NCBI GenBank assembly: GCA_913057685.1
Contig: CAJXOA010000013.1
Span: 1 to 55,347 of the forward strand
DNA length: 55,347 nt
DNA from: an uncultured Trueperaceae bacterium
GTDB taxonomy: Bacteria > Deinococcota > Deinococci > Deinococcales > Trueperaceae
Direction: 5' to 3'
The translations under genes and the position numbers were made by a program. Positions 42,470 to 51,001 of this stretch are shown piece by piece; position 1 is the stretch's first letter, and every line of letters starts with the position of its first letter. The notes beneath the pieces were generated by a model that did not search any database, was not told the DNA's origin, and saw only the letters and a list, made by a program, of their open reading frames with translations.

Positions 42470-44268
42470 GCGGCGGCCTTCTGCGCCCGCTTGCGGGCGT
42501 GCGGATCGAGGATCGCCTTGCGGAGGCGGAGGTGCTTGGGGGTGACCTCGAGCCGTTCGTCGTCGGCGAGGTACTCGAGGGCCTCCTCGAGGGTCGGGAT
42601 GCGCGGCGGCGTCAGGACCAGGTTCTCGTCGCTGCCCGCCGCGCGGACGTTCGTGAGTTTCTTGTTCTTCGTGACGTTGATCTCCATGTCGCCCGCCCGC
42701 GCGTGCGCGCCGAGCACCATGCCGACGTACACCTCGGTGCCCGGCCCGACGAAGAAGGTGCCGCGGTCCTGGAGCTTGAACAGGGAGTAGGCGAACGCTT
42801 CGCCCGGCTCCATCGCGACGAGCGAGCCGTGGGGTCGCATGGCGATCGGGCCGACGTGCGGTTCGTACCCGTCGAAGACGTGGCTCAACAGGCCCTCGCC
42901 GGCGGTGAGGGAGAGGAACGTACTGCGGAAGCCGAACAGGCCGCGACTGGGCACCCGGAACTCCGCGCGGGCGCGCGTTTCGCCCTGCTCGAGGTTCGCG
43001 AGGGTGCCCTTGCGGGCGGCGAGGACCTCGATGACCGCGCCGAGCGCCCCGACGGGCAGGTCGACGACGACCCGCTCGAACGGCTCCTCGCGGACGCCGT
43101 CCCGCTCGCGCTCGATCACTTCGGGGCGCGAGACGGTGAACTCGTAGCCTTCGCGGCGCATCTCCTCGAGGAGGATCGAGAGGTGCAACTCGCCGCGGCC
43201 GGACACCCGGTACGATTCGCCGCCCGCCTCCTCGACCCGCAACGCGACGTTCGTGGCGACCTCCCGCTCGAGGCGTTCGCCGAGGTGCCGCGACGTCAGG
43301 TAGCGACCGTCGCGCCCCGCGAGCGGACTCGTGTTCGGCCCGACCGTGATGGCGACCGTCGGCGCGTCGATGCGGGGGGTGGGGAGCCGCTCGGGGTCGG
43401 CGGGGTCGGCGAGGGTCTCGCCGATGCGGACGCCGTCGATCCCGGCGAGGGCGACGACGTCGCCCGCCTCCGCGACGTCCCGTTCGACCCGCCGAAGGCC
43501 GGCATGCCCCAGGACCTTGGCGACGCGCGCGGGGTGCGACCCGCCGTCGGCGTCGAGCCGCACGAGGGCGTCCCCGGGTCGGACGGTGCCGCGCCGGAGG
43601 CGGCCGACGGCGAGCGTCCCGAGGTACGGGTCGCCCTCGAGGTTCGCGACCTGCAACAGCGCCGGGGCGGCGGGGTCGCCGTCGGCGACGGGGACGTGCT
43701 CGCGGATCGTTTCGAACAGGGCGGTGAGGTCGTCCGCCTCGGGCTCGCCGTCGCGCCAGGCGCGCCCGTCGCGCGCGACGGCGTGCAGGACGGGGAAGTC
43801 CAGCTGTTCGTCGCTCGCGCCGAGCTCCACCATCAGGTCGAACGTGAGGTCGACGACCGCGTCGGGGCGGGCGTCGCGCCGGTCGACCTTGTTGACGACC
43901 ACGAGGGGGCGGAGGCCGGCGGCGAGCGCCTTGCCGAGCACGAACCGGGTTTGCGGCATGGGGCCTTCGGCGGCGTCGACGAGGACGAGGACGGCGTCCA
44001 CCATCCCCAGCGCCCGCTCGACCTCGCCGCCGAAGTCGGCGTGCCCGGGCGTGTCGACGACGTTGACGACCTCGCCGTCCCACGTCAGCGACGTGGTCTT
44101 GGCGAGGATCGTGATGCCGCGCTCGCGCTCCAGGTCGCCGGAATCCATGACGCGTTCGGCGACCTCCTCGCGCTCGTGGAAGGTGCCCGACTGGCGGAGC
44201 ATGCCGTCGACCAACGTGGTTTTGCCGTGGTCGACGTGCGCCACGATCGCGACGTTTCGGAACTTCAC
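42463..44268 (-). CDS. typA: Translational GTPase TypA/BipA
   Basis: A 601-residue GTPase that acts on ribosomes in stress and in assembly. G motifs are AHVDHGKTT (G1), ERERGITI (switch I), [16 protein letters not shown] (G3) and VVNKVDR (G4). EF-G-like domains follow ([21 protein letters not shown]). The BipA-specific C-terminus has [15 protein letters not shown] and LTPRHLRLRK-like [14 protein letters not shown]. The GTG at 44268 has GAGGAGG 7 nt upstream and begins [15 protein letters not shown], as in the family. Confidence 0.96.
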   Translation of the reverse strand: MKFRNVAIVAHVDHGKTTLVDGMLRQSGTFHEREEVAERVMDSGDLERERGITILAKTTSLTWDGEVVNVVDTPGHADFGGEVERALGMVDAVLVLVDAAEGPMPQTRFVLGKALAAGLRPLVVVNKVDRRDARPDAVVDLTFDLMVELGASDEQLDFPVLHAVARDGRAWRDGEPEADDLTALFETIREHVPVADGDPAAPALLQVANLEGDPYLGTLAVGRLRRGTVRPGDALVRLDADGGSHPARVAKVLGHAGLRRVERDVAEAGDVVALAGIDGVRIGETLADPADPERLPTPRIDAPTVAITVGPNTSPLAGRDGRYLTSRHLGERLEREVATNVALRVEEAGGESYRVSGRGELHLSILLEEMRREGYEFTVSRPEVIERERDGVREEPFERVVVDLPVGALGAVIEVLAARKGTLANLEQGETRARAEFRVPSRGLFGFRSTFLSLTAGEGLLSHVFDGYEPHVGPIAMRPHGSLVAMEPGEAFAYSLFKLQDRGTFFVGPGTEVYVGMVLGAHARAGDMEINVTKNKKLTNVRAAGSDENLVLTPPRIPTLEEALEYLADDERLEVTPKHLRLRKAILDPHARKRAQKAAAG

Positions 44269-44311
44269 AGGGGAGCCTCCTCGCGCCCGGCGGACGCCGG
44301 ACCGAAGCGTG

Positions 44312-44320
44312 ACCGTACCA
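44312..44320 (-). promoter_or_regulatory. Extended -10 for typA
   Basis: Minus strand TGG TACGGT, giving a leader of about 37 nt that carries GAGGAGG. Confidence 0.45.
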
Positions 44321-44435
44321 CTCCGCCGCGCCGGGGCGTGACGCCCGGCGTGCGTGCGCGCTGCCGCCCCTCGCACGGGCGGTGGGGGGCGGGCGGGAAA
44401 CGGTGGGGCGGACGGCGGTCGCCGGGACGGGACCG

Positions 44436-44444
44436 TGGTACACG
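44436..44444 (+). promoter_or_regulatory. Possible leaderless -10 for menG
   Basis: TGG TACACG, 6 nt before the GTG at 44451. The last base is G rather than the usual T, so the call is weak. Confidence 0.35.
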
Positions 44445-44450
44445 TGCGGC

Positions 44451-45200
44451 GTGACGACGGATCTTCCGCCCGCCCCACCCCACCCCGACAAGGGCCGTTC
44501 GGTCCGCGCGATGTTCGACGCGATCGCGCCCCGCTACGACGTCGCGAACGCCGTCCTGAGTTTCGGCGTCGACCGCGCCTGGCGGCGCCGCGCCGTCGAC
44601 GCGGCGCTCGCGAAGGCGCCCCGCGACGTGCTGGACGTCGCGACCGGCACCGCGGACCTGGCGTTGGCGCTCGCCAAGGCGGCGCCGGACGCGCGCGTCG
44701 TGGGCGTCGACTTCGCCGAAGCGATGCTGAATGTGGGTCGGGCGAAGGCCCACCGGCGCGGCGTCGACGTCGCGCTCGAGGTGGGGGACGGCCTGGCGCT
44801 CGACGCCGACGACGCCAGCGTCGATGCGGTGACGATCGCCTTCGGGCTGCGTAACTTCGCCGACGTCGACGCCGGCCTGCGGGAGTTCCGCCGGGTCCTG
44901 CGCCCGGGCGGTCGGGTGGTGGTGCTCGAGTTCCCCCCACCCCCGAAGGGCCCGTTCGGGTGGGCGTTCCGCCTCTACTTCCTCCGCATCCTGCCGTTCC
45001 TCGGGGGGCTCGTGACCGGCCACCCCGGCGCCTACGGGTACCTGCCGCAGAGCACCCTGGCGTTCCCCCCACCCGAGGCGCTCGCGGCCCGCATGGAGGC
45101 CGCCGGCTTCGACGCCGTGACGTACCGGACGTTGACGTTCGGGGTCGCGGCGCTCCACGTCGCCGACGTCGCTCCCACCCCCACGGAGGTCCCCGCGTGA
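44451..45200 (+). CDS. menG: Demethylmenaquinone methyltransferase (MenG/UbiE)
   Basis: A 249-residue SAM methyltransferase that makes menaquinone from demethylmenaquinone. The N-terminal block is VRAMFDAIAPRYDVANAVLSFG, the SAM motif is VLDVATGTADLALAL, and VTIAFGLRNFADVDAGLREF and YGYLPQSTLAFPPPE are UbiE signatures. The futalosine-route gene mqnD nearby supports menaquinone. The GTG at 44451 is used because the family starts just before the MFD block. The TGA overlaps the next GTG. Confidence 0.93.
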   Translation: MTTDLPPAPPHPDKGRSVRAMFDAIAPRYDVANAVLSFGVDRAWRRRAVDAALAKAPRDVLDVATGTADLALALAKAAPDARVVGVDFAEAMLNVGRAKAHRRGVDVALEVGDGLALDADDASVDAVTIAFGLRNFADVDAGLREFRRVLRPGGRVVVLEFPPPPKGPFGWAFRLYFLRILPFLGGLVTGHPGAYGYLPQSTLAFPPPEALAARMEAAGFDAVTYRTLTFGVAALHVADVAPTPTEVPA

Positions 45201-45781
45201 ACCGTCCCGGCATCGAGATCAACACCGACGCCTCCCTCGCCGACCCCGACTGGGAGGGGTTCGTCGAGCGGCACGACGAACGCTTCTCCCTCGCCATCCA
45301 CCACCTGAAGAGCATGGTGAAGGGCGAACGGTTCGACAACGAGGTCATGAAGGTCCGCGTGTCCGAGCACGGCTTCTACGTCCAGTCGCGCCGGTTCCCC
45401 GCGGCGTTCTTCGGCAGCACCGAAGCGCCGGAGGTCCGCTACGTCGACGACGACGAAGCCCGCGCGATCGCGTGGGAGGCGACGGCGCTCTACCGGTCGG
45501 GCGACGCGCAGTCGCTCACGTGCATCTACGACGACGGCGACCCACCCGACGTGTTCTTCGGCTACCGGACCGGCGACCGCGAGCGCTTCGAGATCGGGGC
45601 GCTGCAGTCCGGCCGACCGATCCACGTGCGCGTCATGATCGATGCGGACGCCCCCACCGAATCGCTCGGGGCGCGCGAGGGGTCGCTCATCTACCAGCGC
45701 ACCGCCGACGGGCGTCACGTCGTCCTCACCCGCCCCGGGCGGGCGCCCGCCACGCAGCCGTTCGGCACCCTCAAGGAGTGA
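45197..45781 (+). CDS. Unrecognised protein, 194 residues
   Basis: No family recognised. The protein is soluble, mixed alpha/beta by appearance and acidic overall. It begins VNRPGIEINTDASLADPDWE, has a Lys/Met-rich helix (HHLKSMVKGERFDN), and a C-terminal half with strands (VFFGYRTGDRERFEIGALQ, IHVRVMIDADAPTES). GTG at 45197 has GGAGGT 6 nt upstream as well as a GTGA overlap with menG, and its own stop overlaps the GidA-like gene. This position between two translationally coupled genes supports it as real. Confidence 0.8.
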   Translation: MNRPGIEINTDASLADPDWEGFVERHDERFSLAIHHLKSMVKGERFDNEVMKVRVSEHGFYVQSRRFPAAFFGSTEAPEVRYVDDDEARAIAWEATALYRSGDAQSLTCIYDDGDPPDVFFGYRTGDRERFEIGALQSGRPIHVRVMIDADAPTESLGAREGSLIYQRTADGRHVVLTRPGRAPATQPFGTLKE

Positions 45782-46539
45782 GCGGGCCGGCCGCCCGGCC
45801 GGGCGACCCCCGCCACCCGGCCGACGTCGCGATCGTGGGGGCGGGCGCCGCGGGGTGCGAGGCGGCCATCCGCCTCGCTCGCGCGGGCCGGTCGGTCCTG
45901 CTCGTCACCACCAGCCTCGACACCGTGTTCGCCGCGGAAACCGAGCGGGTGCCGTACGCCGCGCCCGAGGGCACCCTCCTCGCCGAGGTGATCGGTCGCC
46001 TGACGCCCACCGCCGACGGGACGGTGTCGGCGTGGGACCTGCACGCCGCCGCGAAGGCGCGGCTGGAGGCGGAGCCGGGCCTGCACCTGCTGCAGGCCAG
46101 CGTCGACGCGCTCGTGCCGCCCACCGAGGACGGACCGACGCCGGGCCCCTGGACGTTGGTGACGTGGGAGGGGGTCGAGCACCGCGCGGCGGTCGTCGGC
46201 CTGTGCGTCGGGACGTTCCTGCGGGCCCGCTGGACGTCGGGTGACGCGACGGAGGTCGCCGGGCGGCCGGGGGAGATGGCGTACGACGAGCTCGCCGACG
46301 ACCTCGCGGCGCACGGCGTGCCGTTCGTGCGCGACGCGGTCGAGGGGGGCGGTGCCGACCGGCCCGCTTGGCGGGTGACGTTCGACCGGTTCGCGCCGGA
46401 GGCGTGCGACGGACCGGCCCTCGTGGGGCTTCGTTCGGCGTACGCCGCCGGCCGCTGCGTGCACGGCGCGTCGAGCTACGAGGCGGCCGCGCGCGACGGG
46501 GCGCGCCTCGCCGACGCGGTCGTCGCCGCGACCTCCTGA
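45778..46539 (+). CDS. Short GidA/MnmG-related FAD protein
   Basis: A 253-residue flavoprotein-like chain. The FAD motif VAIVGAGAAGCEAAIRLARAG closely follows GidA/MnmG and TrmFO (GxGxAGxEAA), and the end has YAAGRCVHGASSYEAAARDGARLA, matching the FAD contact of that family. MnmG itself is over 600 residues with a helical tRNA-binding C-terminus that is absent here, and TrmFO is about 440. So the protein keeps the FAD core only and probably does something else. It forms an operon with menG and the unknown protein. Confidence 0.75.
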   Translation: MSGPAARPGDPRHPADVAIVGAGAAGCEAAIRLARAGRSVLLVTTSLDTVFAAETERVPYAAPEGTLLAEVIGRLTPTADGTVSAWDLHAAAKARLEAEPGLHLLQASVDALVPPTEDGPTPGPWTLVTWEGVEHRAAVVGLCVGTFLRARWTSGDATEVAGRPGEMAYDELADDLAAHGVPFVRDAVEGGGADRPAWRVTFDRFAPEACDGPALVGLRSAYAAGRCVHGASSYEAAARDGARLADAVVAATS

Positions 46540-46544
46540 CGGCG

Positions 46545-46757
46545 TCAGTCGCGCGTGTCGTCGTGCGGGCGGGTGTACGCCTCGACCTTCGCGAGGTCGG
46601 TCACGTCGGCCCACACGACGTCGGAGTCGCCGTCGGCGTGGCGGCCGCCGGCCGCGACGAGGCGCACCCCGTAGGGGCCGTCGCGGAAGCCCGCCACGAC
46701 GTACCGGCGACCGTCGTGCAGGACCTCCTCACCGTGCATGAAACGGGGCGTGGACAT
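46545..46757 (-). CDS. Small unrecognised protein, 70 residues
   Basis: No family recognised. It starts MSTPRFMHGEEVLHDGRRYV, followed by a strand-rich middle (YGVRLVAAGG) and an acidic C-terminus ending RPHDDTRD. It looks like a small beta barrel. The ATG lies 6 nt after a TACGCT box, the same promoter layout as the clear genes here, which supports it. It is convergent with the GidA-like gene (5-nt gap). Confidence 0.6.
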   Translation of the reverse strand: MSTPRFMHGEEVLHDGRRYVVAGFRDGPYGVRLVAAGGRHADGDSDVVWADVTDLAKVEAYTRPHDDTRD

Positions 46758-46763
46758 GCCGCA

Positions 46764-46769
46764 AGCGTA
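46764..46769 (-). promoter_or_regulatory. Leaderless -10 for the 70-residue protein gene
   Basis: Minus strand TACGCT, 6 nt (TGCGGC) before the ATG at 46757. Confidence 0.5.
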
Positions 46770-46799
46770 GCGCACGGACGCGAGCCCGACGGTCGCGCG

Positions 46800-47339
46800 T
46801 CACCCCCCGAGCCGCACCGACGCCCACGTGATCAGGCCCAGGGCGGGCGCGTAGGCGAGGGCGGCGTGCAACGCCACCGCCGCGCGGACGCCCTCCGCGC
46901 GCCCCACGTGCAAGCCGACCCCCAGCAGGTACGTCTGGGCCGGCGGGACGATCGCGATCGCGGCGACGAGCGCCTCCGCCGGCCGCACCGCGGCGACCGG
47001 GAGCGCCAGCAGCGCCACGACGCCGGCGGGCGCCCACGACCACCCGAGGAGCGCCGCGACGCGCGGGTCGAAGCGGTAGCGGCGCGCCACCGCCAACCCC
47101 GCCGCGCCCCCCGCGAACGCCAGGTACGGCACCGCGACCGCCGGCCCGATCGCGGCGGCGCGCACGCCCAAGGCCGGCGCGAAGGCGGCGTGCGACGCGA
47201 CCGCGGTCGCGACCGCGACGAGCGCCAGGGCGCCGACCGCGACGGCGAACGCCCGCCGCGGGGTCGGCGCGTCCACCTGCCGCGCGAGGAACGCGTCCGG
47301 CGCGTAGCGCGCCCACCCGCCGCGCGGCCCGGCGTTCAC
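46800..47339 (-). CDS. Unrecognised integral membrane protein
   Basis: A 179-residue protein with a cytoplasmic-looking N-terminus (about 30 residues, Arg-rich) and roughly five hydrophobic segments (near residues 30-50, 57-85, 95-120, 125-145, 155-175). The layout recalls Yip1-type small membrane proteins, but no diagnostic motif is seen. The GTG start overlaps the mqnD stop (GTGA), so it is probably co-expressed with mqnD. Its role is unknown. Confidence 0.72.
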   Translation of the reverse strand: MNAGPRGGWARYAPDAFLARQVDAPTPRRAFAVAVGALALVAVATAVASHAAFAPALGVRAAAIGPAVAVPYLAFAGGAAGLAVARRYRFDPRVAALLGWSWAPAGVVALLALPVAAVRPAEALVAAIAIVPPAQTYLLGVGLHVGRAEGVRAAVALHAALAYAPALGLITWASVRLGG

Positions 47340-48172
47340 GGGGTGGGGGTGGGCCAGAACAACGCCTCGGGTGGGGGGGCGATGCGACCGCGGTCGGCGG
47401 CGCGGTCCAGCAGCGTCCGCACCGCGGCGCGCCCGTCGTCGCCGACGTCGAGGCTGTGCTCCGTGACGTACGTCTCGACGTGGCGACGGCGGACGTCCGG
47501 CGCCATCTCCTGCGCGTGCTCCGCGACGTACGCCGCGCTGGCGTCGGGATCGGCGAACGCCGCGGCGACGCTGTCGCGCACCGCCCGCGCGACGGCGTCG
47601 ATCGTGGCGTCGGGCAGGTCGCGGCGGATCGCGATGCCACCAAGCGGGATCAGCGTGCCGCTGACCCCCTCCCACCATGCGCCCAGGTCGACGACCCGCT
47701 CGAGGCCGTGGTCGGGGTAGGTGAAGCGCGACTCGTGAATGATGAGGCCGGCGTCCACCTCGCCGTCCGCGACGGCGGCGAGGATGCGGTCGTAGCGCAT
47801 CTCGACGCGCCGAGCGCCGGGCGGGGCGTACAGGTCGAACAGCAGGTTCGCGGTCGTCCGGCCGCCCGGCGTCGCGACGGTCGCGCCGTCCAGCGGCGCG
47901 TGCGCGTCGCGCGCGACGACCAACGGCCCGACGCCGCGACCGAGCGCCCCGCCGGCGCCCAGCATCCACCAGGCGGGGGCGATCCGCCCGAACGCGTGGT
48001 AGGAGACCTTCGCGACGTCCAGCTCGCCGTTCTCCGCCATGCCGTTCAGCGTCTCGACGTCCTCGAGGTGCACCTCCCAATCGAGAGTGGGGGCGACGAG
48101 GCCGTGCACGAGGGCGTGGAAGACGAACGCGTCGTTGGGGCAGGGGGAGAACCCGAGGCGGAGGCGGTCCAT
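47336..48172 (-). CDS. mqnD: 1,4-dihydroxy-6-naphthoate synthase (futalosine menaquinone pathway)
   Basis: A 278-residue periplasmic-binding-protein-fold enzyme that turns cyclic dehypoxanthine futalosine into 1,4-dihydroxy-6-naphthoate. LRLGFSPCPNDAFVFHALVHG at the start, in pieces SPCPNDAF and LDVAKVSYHAF, is the MqnD signature. ETLNGMAENGELDVAK and GLIIHESRFTYPDHGL are further matches. It points to menaquinone made by the futalosine route, with menG as the final step nearby. The ATG lies 6 nt after a TAGGTT box. Confidence 0.93.
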   Translation of the reverse strand: MDRLRLGFSPCPNDAFVFHALVHGLVAPTLDWEVHLEDVETLNGMAENGELDVAKVSYHAFGRIAPAWWMLGAGGALGRGVGPLVVARDAHAPLDGATVATPGGRTTANLLFDLYAPPGARRVEMRYDRILAAVADGEVDAGLIIHESRFTYPDHGLERVVDLGAWWEGVSGTLIPLGGIAIRRDLPDATIDAVARAVRDSVAAAFADPDASAAYVAEHAQEMAPDVRRRHVETYVTEHSLDVGDDGRAAVRTLLDRAADRGRIAPPPEALFWPTPTP

Positions 48173-48178
48173 GCGGTG

Positions 48179-48187
48179 AACCTACCA
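48179..48187 (-). promoter_or_regulatory. Leaderless extended -10 for mqnD
   Basis: Minus strand TGG TAGGTT, 6 nt (CACCGC) before the ATG at 48172. Confidence 0.6.
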
Positions 48188-48243
48188 ACGCACCGCGCGT
48201 CCGCACGTGGCGTGAGCGTGCGTTGATGCGGCGTCCGCCCACC

Positions 48244-48252
48244 TGCTAAGGT
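48244..48252 (+). promoter_or_regulatory. Extended -10 for the infC-rpmI-rplT operon
   Basis: TGC TAAGGT. It would start transcription near 48259. That is 8 nt before a GTG (48261) and about 44 nt before the ATA used here as the infC start. Confidence 0.55.
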
Positions 48253-48302
48253 GACCCGCCGTGCCCGCCGGCCAGCGCGGGCGCGCCTTGGAGGTGGCGT
48301 TC

Positions 48303-48953
48303 ATAGCGAAGGACCTGAAGGTGAACGATCAGATCCGGGTTCGGCAGGTACGCCTGATCGACGCGGAGGGAACCCAAGTCGGGATCGTGGATACGCGCGA
48401 CGCCATGCAGCGCGCGCGGGATGCGGACCTCGACCTCGTGTTGGTGGGCGAACGGGCGCAACCGCCGGTCGCGCGCCTCATGGATTACGGCAAGTACCGC
48501 TACGAGTTGCAGCAGGAGGCGAAGGAGGCCCGCAAGCGCTCCCGCCAAAGCGAACTCAAGGCGATCAAGTTCCGCGTCAAGATCGGCGATCACGATTACC
48601 GGACGAAGGTCAATCACGTGCGCCGCTTCCTGTCGGCGGGCCACAAGGTGAAGGTCACCATCATGTTCCGCGGGCGGGAACGCACCCACCCCGAGCTCGG
48701 CAAGGAGCTCCTGCAGCGCGTCGCGCAGGACGTCTCCGACCTCGCCGCCGTCGATCAACCCCCGCAGATCGCCGGGATGGACATGAACATGACCGTCCGC
48801 CCGATCGCCGGGGAGGCGCCCGCCGGCAAGGACGACGACGCCGGCGCGGGCAAGGGCGGCAAGGGCGGCAAGGACGCCAAGGGCCCCCGGTCGGGGGGCG
48901 ACGAGGCCGGGCCGCAGGACGACGCCACCCCCGAAGCGGCCCCGACGGGGTAG
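48303..48953 (+). CDS. infC: Translation initiation factor IF-3, probable ATA start
   Basis: IF-3 of 216 residues from an ATA codon. The start is chosen because GGAGGT (48290-48295) lies 7 nt ahead and IAKDLKVNDQIR lines up with the true N-terminus of Bacillus and Thermus IF-3. Unusual start codons are known for infC, where IF-3 represses its own translation. The alternative is GTG at 48261, adding 14 residues without a Shine-Dalgarno. The N-domain has VRLIDAEGTQVG, the linker is Lys-rich, and the C-domain has IKFRVKIGDHDYRTK and KVTIMFRGRERTHPELG. The last 50 residues are a Gly/Lys/Asp-rich disordered tail. Heads the operon with L35 and L20. Confidence 0.9.
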   Translation: MAKDLKVNDQIRVRQVRLIDAEGTQVGIVDTRDAMQRARDADLDLVLVGERAQPPVARLMDYGKYRYELQQEAKEARKRSRQSELKAIKFRVKIGDHDYRTKVNHVRRFLSAGHKVKVTIMFRGRERTHPELGKELLQRVAQDVSDLAAVDQPPQIAGMDMNMTVRPIAGEAPAGKDDDAGAGKGGKGGKDAKGPRSGGDEAGPQDDATPEAAPTG

Positions 48954-49010
48954 ACTCGCGGACGGCCGCGCACCATGCGCGGCACGCACCGACGCAACGA
49001 AAGGACCAGC

Positions 49011-49208
49011 ATGCCGAAACTCAAGACCCACAAGGGCACCAAAGCCCGTGTCAAAGTCACAGGGCGAGGTAAGGTCAAGGCGATGCGCTCCGGCAAGCGA
49101 CACTTGAACTACAAGAAGTCCGGAACGCGCATTCGGCAGGGCCGTACCGACCTCATCGTCTCCGAAGCGGAAGCGAAGAAGATCACCGCGCTTCTGCCGT
49201 ACGACTGA
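49011..49208 (+). CDS. rpmI: 50S ribosomal protein L35
   Basis: A 65-residue basic protein. The N-terminus PKLKTHKGTKARVKVTGRG and the following SGKRHLNYKKS are typical L35. It binds 23S rRNA in the large subunit. The ATG has AAAGGA about 6 nt upstream. A TAGACT at 48951-48956, overlapping the infC stop, could act as a second promoter. Codons here are less GC-biased than in neighbours, as expected of a highly expressed gene. It lies 57 nt after infC and 11 nt before rplT. Confidence 0.96.
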   Translation: MPKLKTHKGTKARVKVTGRGKVKAMRSGKRHLNYKKSGTRIRQGRTDLIVSEAEAKKITALLPYD

Positions 49209-49219
49209 GAGGGTAGCGA

Positions 49220-49588
49220 ATGCCGAGAGCCAAGACCGGCACCGTTCGTCGGGCCAAACACCGCAAGATCCTCAAGGCCGCCAAGGGCTACTGGGGCCTG
49301 CGTTCGAAGAGCTTCCGCATCGCGCAACAGACGCTGCTGAACGCCGCCGATTACGAGTACCGCGATCGCCGCGCCAAGAAGGCGACGTTCCGCCGCCTGT
49401 GGATCGCGCGCATCAACGCCGCAGCGCGCCTGAACGGCCTCTCCTACAGCCGCTTCATGGCCGGCCTGCGCGGCGCGGGCGTGACGCTCGACCGCAAGGT
49501 CCTCGCCGACCTCGCCGTCCGCGAACCCGACGCGTTCGCGCACCTCGTCGAGGTCGCGAAGGAGGGCGGCGCGGCGAAGGCCGCCTGA
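49220..49588 (+). CDS. rplT: 50S ribosomal protein L20
   Basis: A 122-residue rRNA-binding assembly protein. The N-terminal basic helix has [20 protein letters not shown] and [14 protein letters not shown], and the globular part has [19 protein letters not shown] and [21 protein letters not shown]. In many bacteria L20 represses its own operon by binding the leader RNA; no matching site was proven here. It is last in the infC operon and is followed by a strong hairpin. Confidence 0.97.
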   Translation: MPRAKTGTVRRAKHRKILKAAKGYWGLRSKSFRIAQQTLLNAADYEYRDRRAKKATFRRLWIARINAAARLNGLSYSRFMAGLRGAGVTLDRKVLADLAVREPDAFAHLVEVAKEGGAAKAA

Positions 49589-49618
49589 CCCGCCCACCAC
49601 GCACGACGCACGCCGAAG

Positions 49619-49642
49619 CGGGGCGCCCTCCGGGGCGCCCCG
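49619..49642 (+). terminator. Terminator hairpin after rplT
   Basis: A perfect 9-bp stem (49619-49627 with 49634-49642) that can extend by a C-G pair, with a loop of 4-6 nt, 30 nt downstream of the rplT stop. No T-run follows, as with the other hairpins in this window. Confidence 0.65.
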
Positions 49643-49673
49643 TCCGCGTGGGCGACCCGCGGGCGAGCGCGGA

Positions 49674-49679
49674 TAGAAT
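49674..49679 (+). promoter_or_regulatory. Leaderless -10 for hisD
   Basis: TAGAAT with a 6-nt spacer (CGAGGC) to the ATG at 49686. This is the closest match to TATAAT among the leaderless boxes in the window. Confidence 0.65.
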
Positions 49680-49685
49680 CGAGGC

Positions 49686-50984
49686 ATGCGCATCCTTCGC
49701 GGCCGCGACGCCGCCCTCCGCGAGGTCCGCCGACGCTCCGCACGCGCCGGGAACGACGACGTCACCGACGCCGTCCGCCGCATCGTTCGCGACGTCCGCG
49801 AGCGCGGCGACGCCGCGATCCTCGACGCCACCGAACGCTTCGACGGCGTACGGCCCCCGCACCTGGTCGTCCCGCCCGACGTCCGCGCGGCCGGCGCCGC
49901 CCGCGTCGACCCCGCCCTGCGCGCCGCGATGGAGCGCGCCGCCGCGCGCATCGAGGCGTACTACGCCCGGCAACCGACCGGCGGGTTCGTGGCGGCCGAC
50001 CCGGCGGGCGACGCGACGCTGGGGCAACTGATCGTTCCGGTCGACGCCGCCGGCGTGTACGTACCGGGCGGTACCGCCCCGCTGTTCAGCAGCCTCCTGA
50101 TGAGCGCCGTCCCGGCGCGCGTCGCCGGCGTCGAACGCATCGTCGTCGCGACCCCACCCCGCAGCGACGGCAGCGTCCCCGACGAGATCCTCCTCGCCGC
50201 CGACCTCGCCGGCGTCGACACCGTCCTGGTGGCCGGCGGGGCGCAGGCGATCGCCGCCCTCGCCTACGGCACCGACGCGGTCGAGGGCACCGCGGTCGTC
50301 GTCGGGCCCGGCAACGACTACGTCGTCGCGGCGAAGCGCGAGGTGTTCGGCGCGGCCGGCATCGAGGCGCTGCCCGGCCCCACGGAAACCCTGGTGCTGG
50401 CCGGCCCCGACGCCGACCCCCACCACGTCGCCGCCGACCTGCTCGCGCAGGCGGAGCACCTCGACGCCCAACCGGTGCTCGTGACGTGGTCGGAGGCGCT
50501 CCTCGACGCGACCCTCGACGCGGTCGAGGGGGCGTTGCAGGGGCTCGCCACGGAACCGGCGGCGCGCGCGTCGGTCGACGTCCGCGGCCTCGCCTGCCTC
50601 GTCGAGGACCCGGACGCCGCGATGGACGTCGCCAACGCCTACGCCCCCGAACACCTGTGCCTCCTCGTCGAGGACCCGTGGCGGTGGCTGCCGAAGGTCC
50701 GCAACGCCGGCGGGGTGTTCCTCGGGGCGTACAGCATGGAGGCGTTGGGCGACTACGTCGCCGGCCCCTCGCACGTCATGCCGACGTCCGGCACCGCCCG
50801 CTACGCCAGCTTCTTGAACCTCCGGCACTTCCAGAAGGTCGTGCCGTTGGTGTCCGCCAGCCCCGCCTTCGTGCAACGCGTCGGTCCCGACGCGGTCCGC
50901 CTCGCCCGCGCCGAAGGCCTCGAGGCGCACGCCCGCGCCGTCGAAGCGCGGCTGGACGGCGACGCCGACGGGACCGACGACTGA
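49686..50984 (+). CDS. hisD: Histidinol dehydrogenase
   Basis: A 432-residue zinc enzyme making histidine from histidinol in two NAD-dependent oxidations. Conserved blocks include VDAAGVYVPGGTAPLFSSLL, VAGGAQAIAALAYGT, VVGPGNDYVVAAKREVFG, GPTETLVLAG, LLAQAEH, NAYAPEHLCL and GPSHVMPTSGTARY. The AQAEHD consensus reads AQAEHLDAQ, a small departure just after the catalytic Glu-His. No other his genes adjoin it. The downstream YdcF-like gene starts 17 nt after its stop. Confidence 0.95.
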   Translation: MRILRGRDAALREVRRRSARAGNDDVTDAVRRIVRDVRERGDAAILDATERFDGVRPPHLVVPPDVRAAGAARVDPALRAAMERAAARIEAYYARQPTGGFVAADPAGDATLGQLIVPVDAAGVYVPGGTAPLFSSLLMSAVPARVAGVERIVVATPPRSDGSVPDEILLAADLAGVDTVLVAGGAQAIAALAYGTDAVEGTAVVVGPGNDYVVAAKREVFGAAGIEALPGPTETLVLAGPDADPHHVAADLLAQAEHLDAQPVLVTWSEALLDATLDAVEGALQGLATEPAARASVDVRGLACLVEDPDAAMDVANAYAPEHLCLLVEDPWRWLPKVRNAGGVFLGAYSMEALGDYVAGPSHVMPTSGTARYASFLNLRHFQKVVPLVSASPAFVQRVGPDAVRLARAEGLEAHARAVEARLDGDADGTDD

Positions 50985-51001
50985 ACGGCGGCCTGGCCCG
51001 G

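Noticed and set aside
46368-47720. 450-codon plus-strand frame over the membrane protein and mqnD region
   Set aside because: It is antisense to mqnD, whose signature is clear, and its start lies inside the GidA-like gene.
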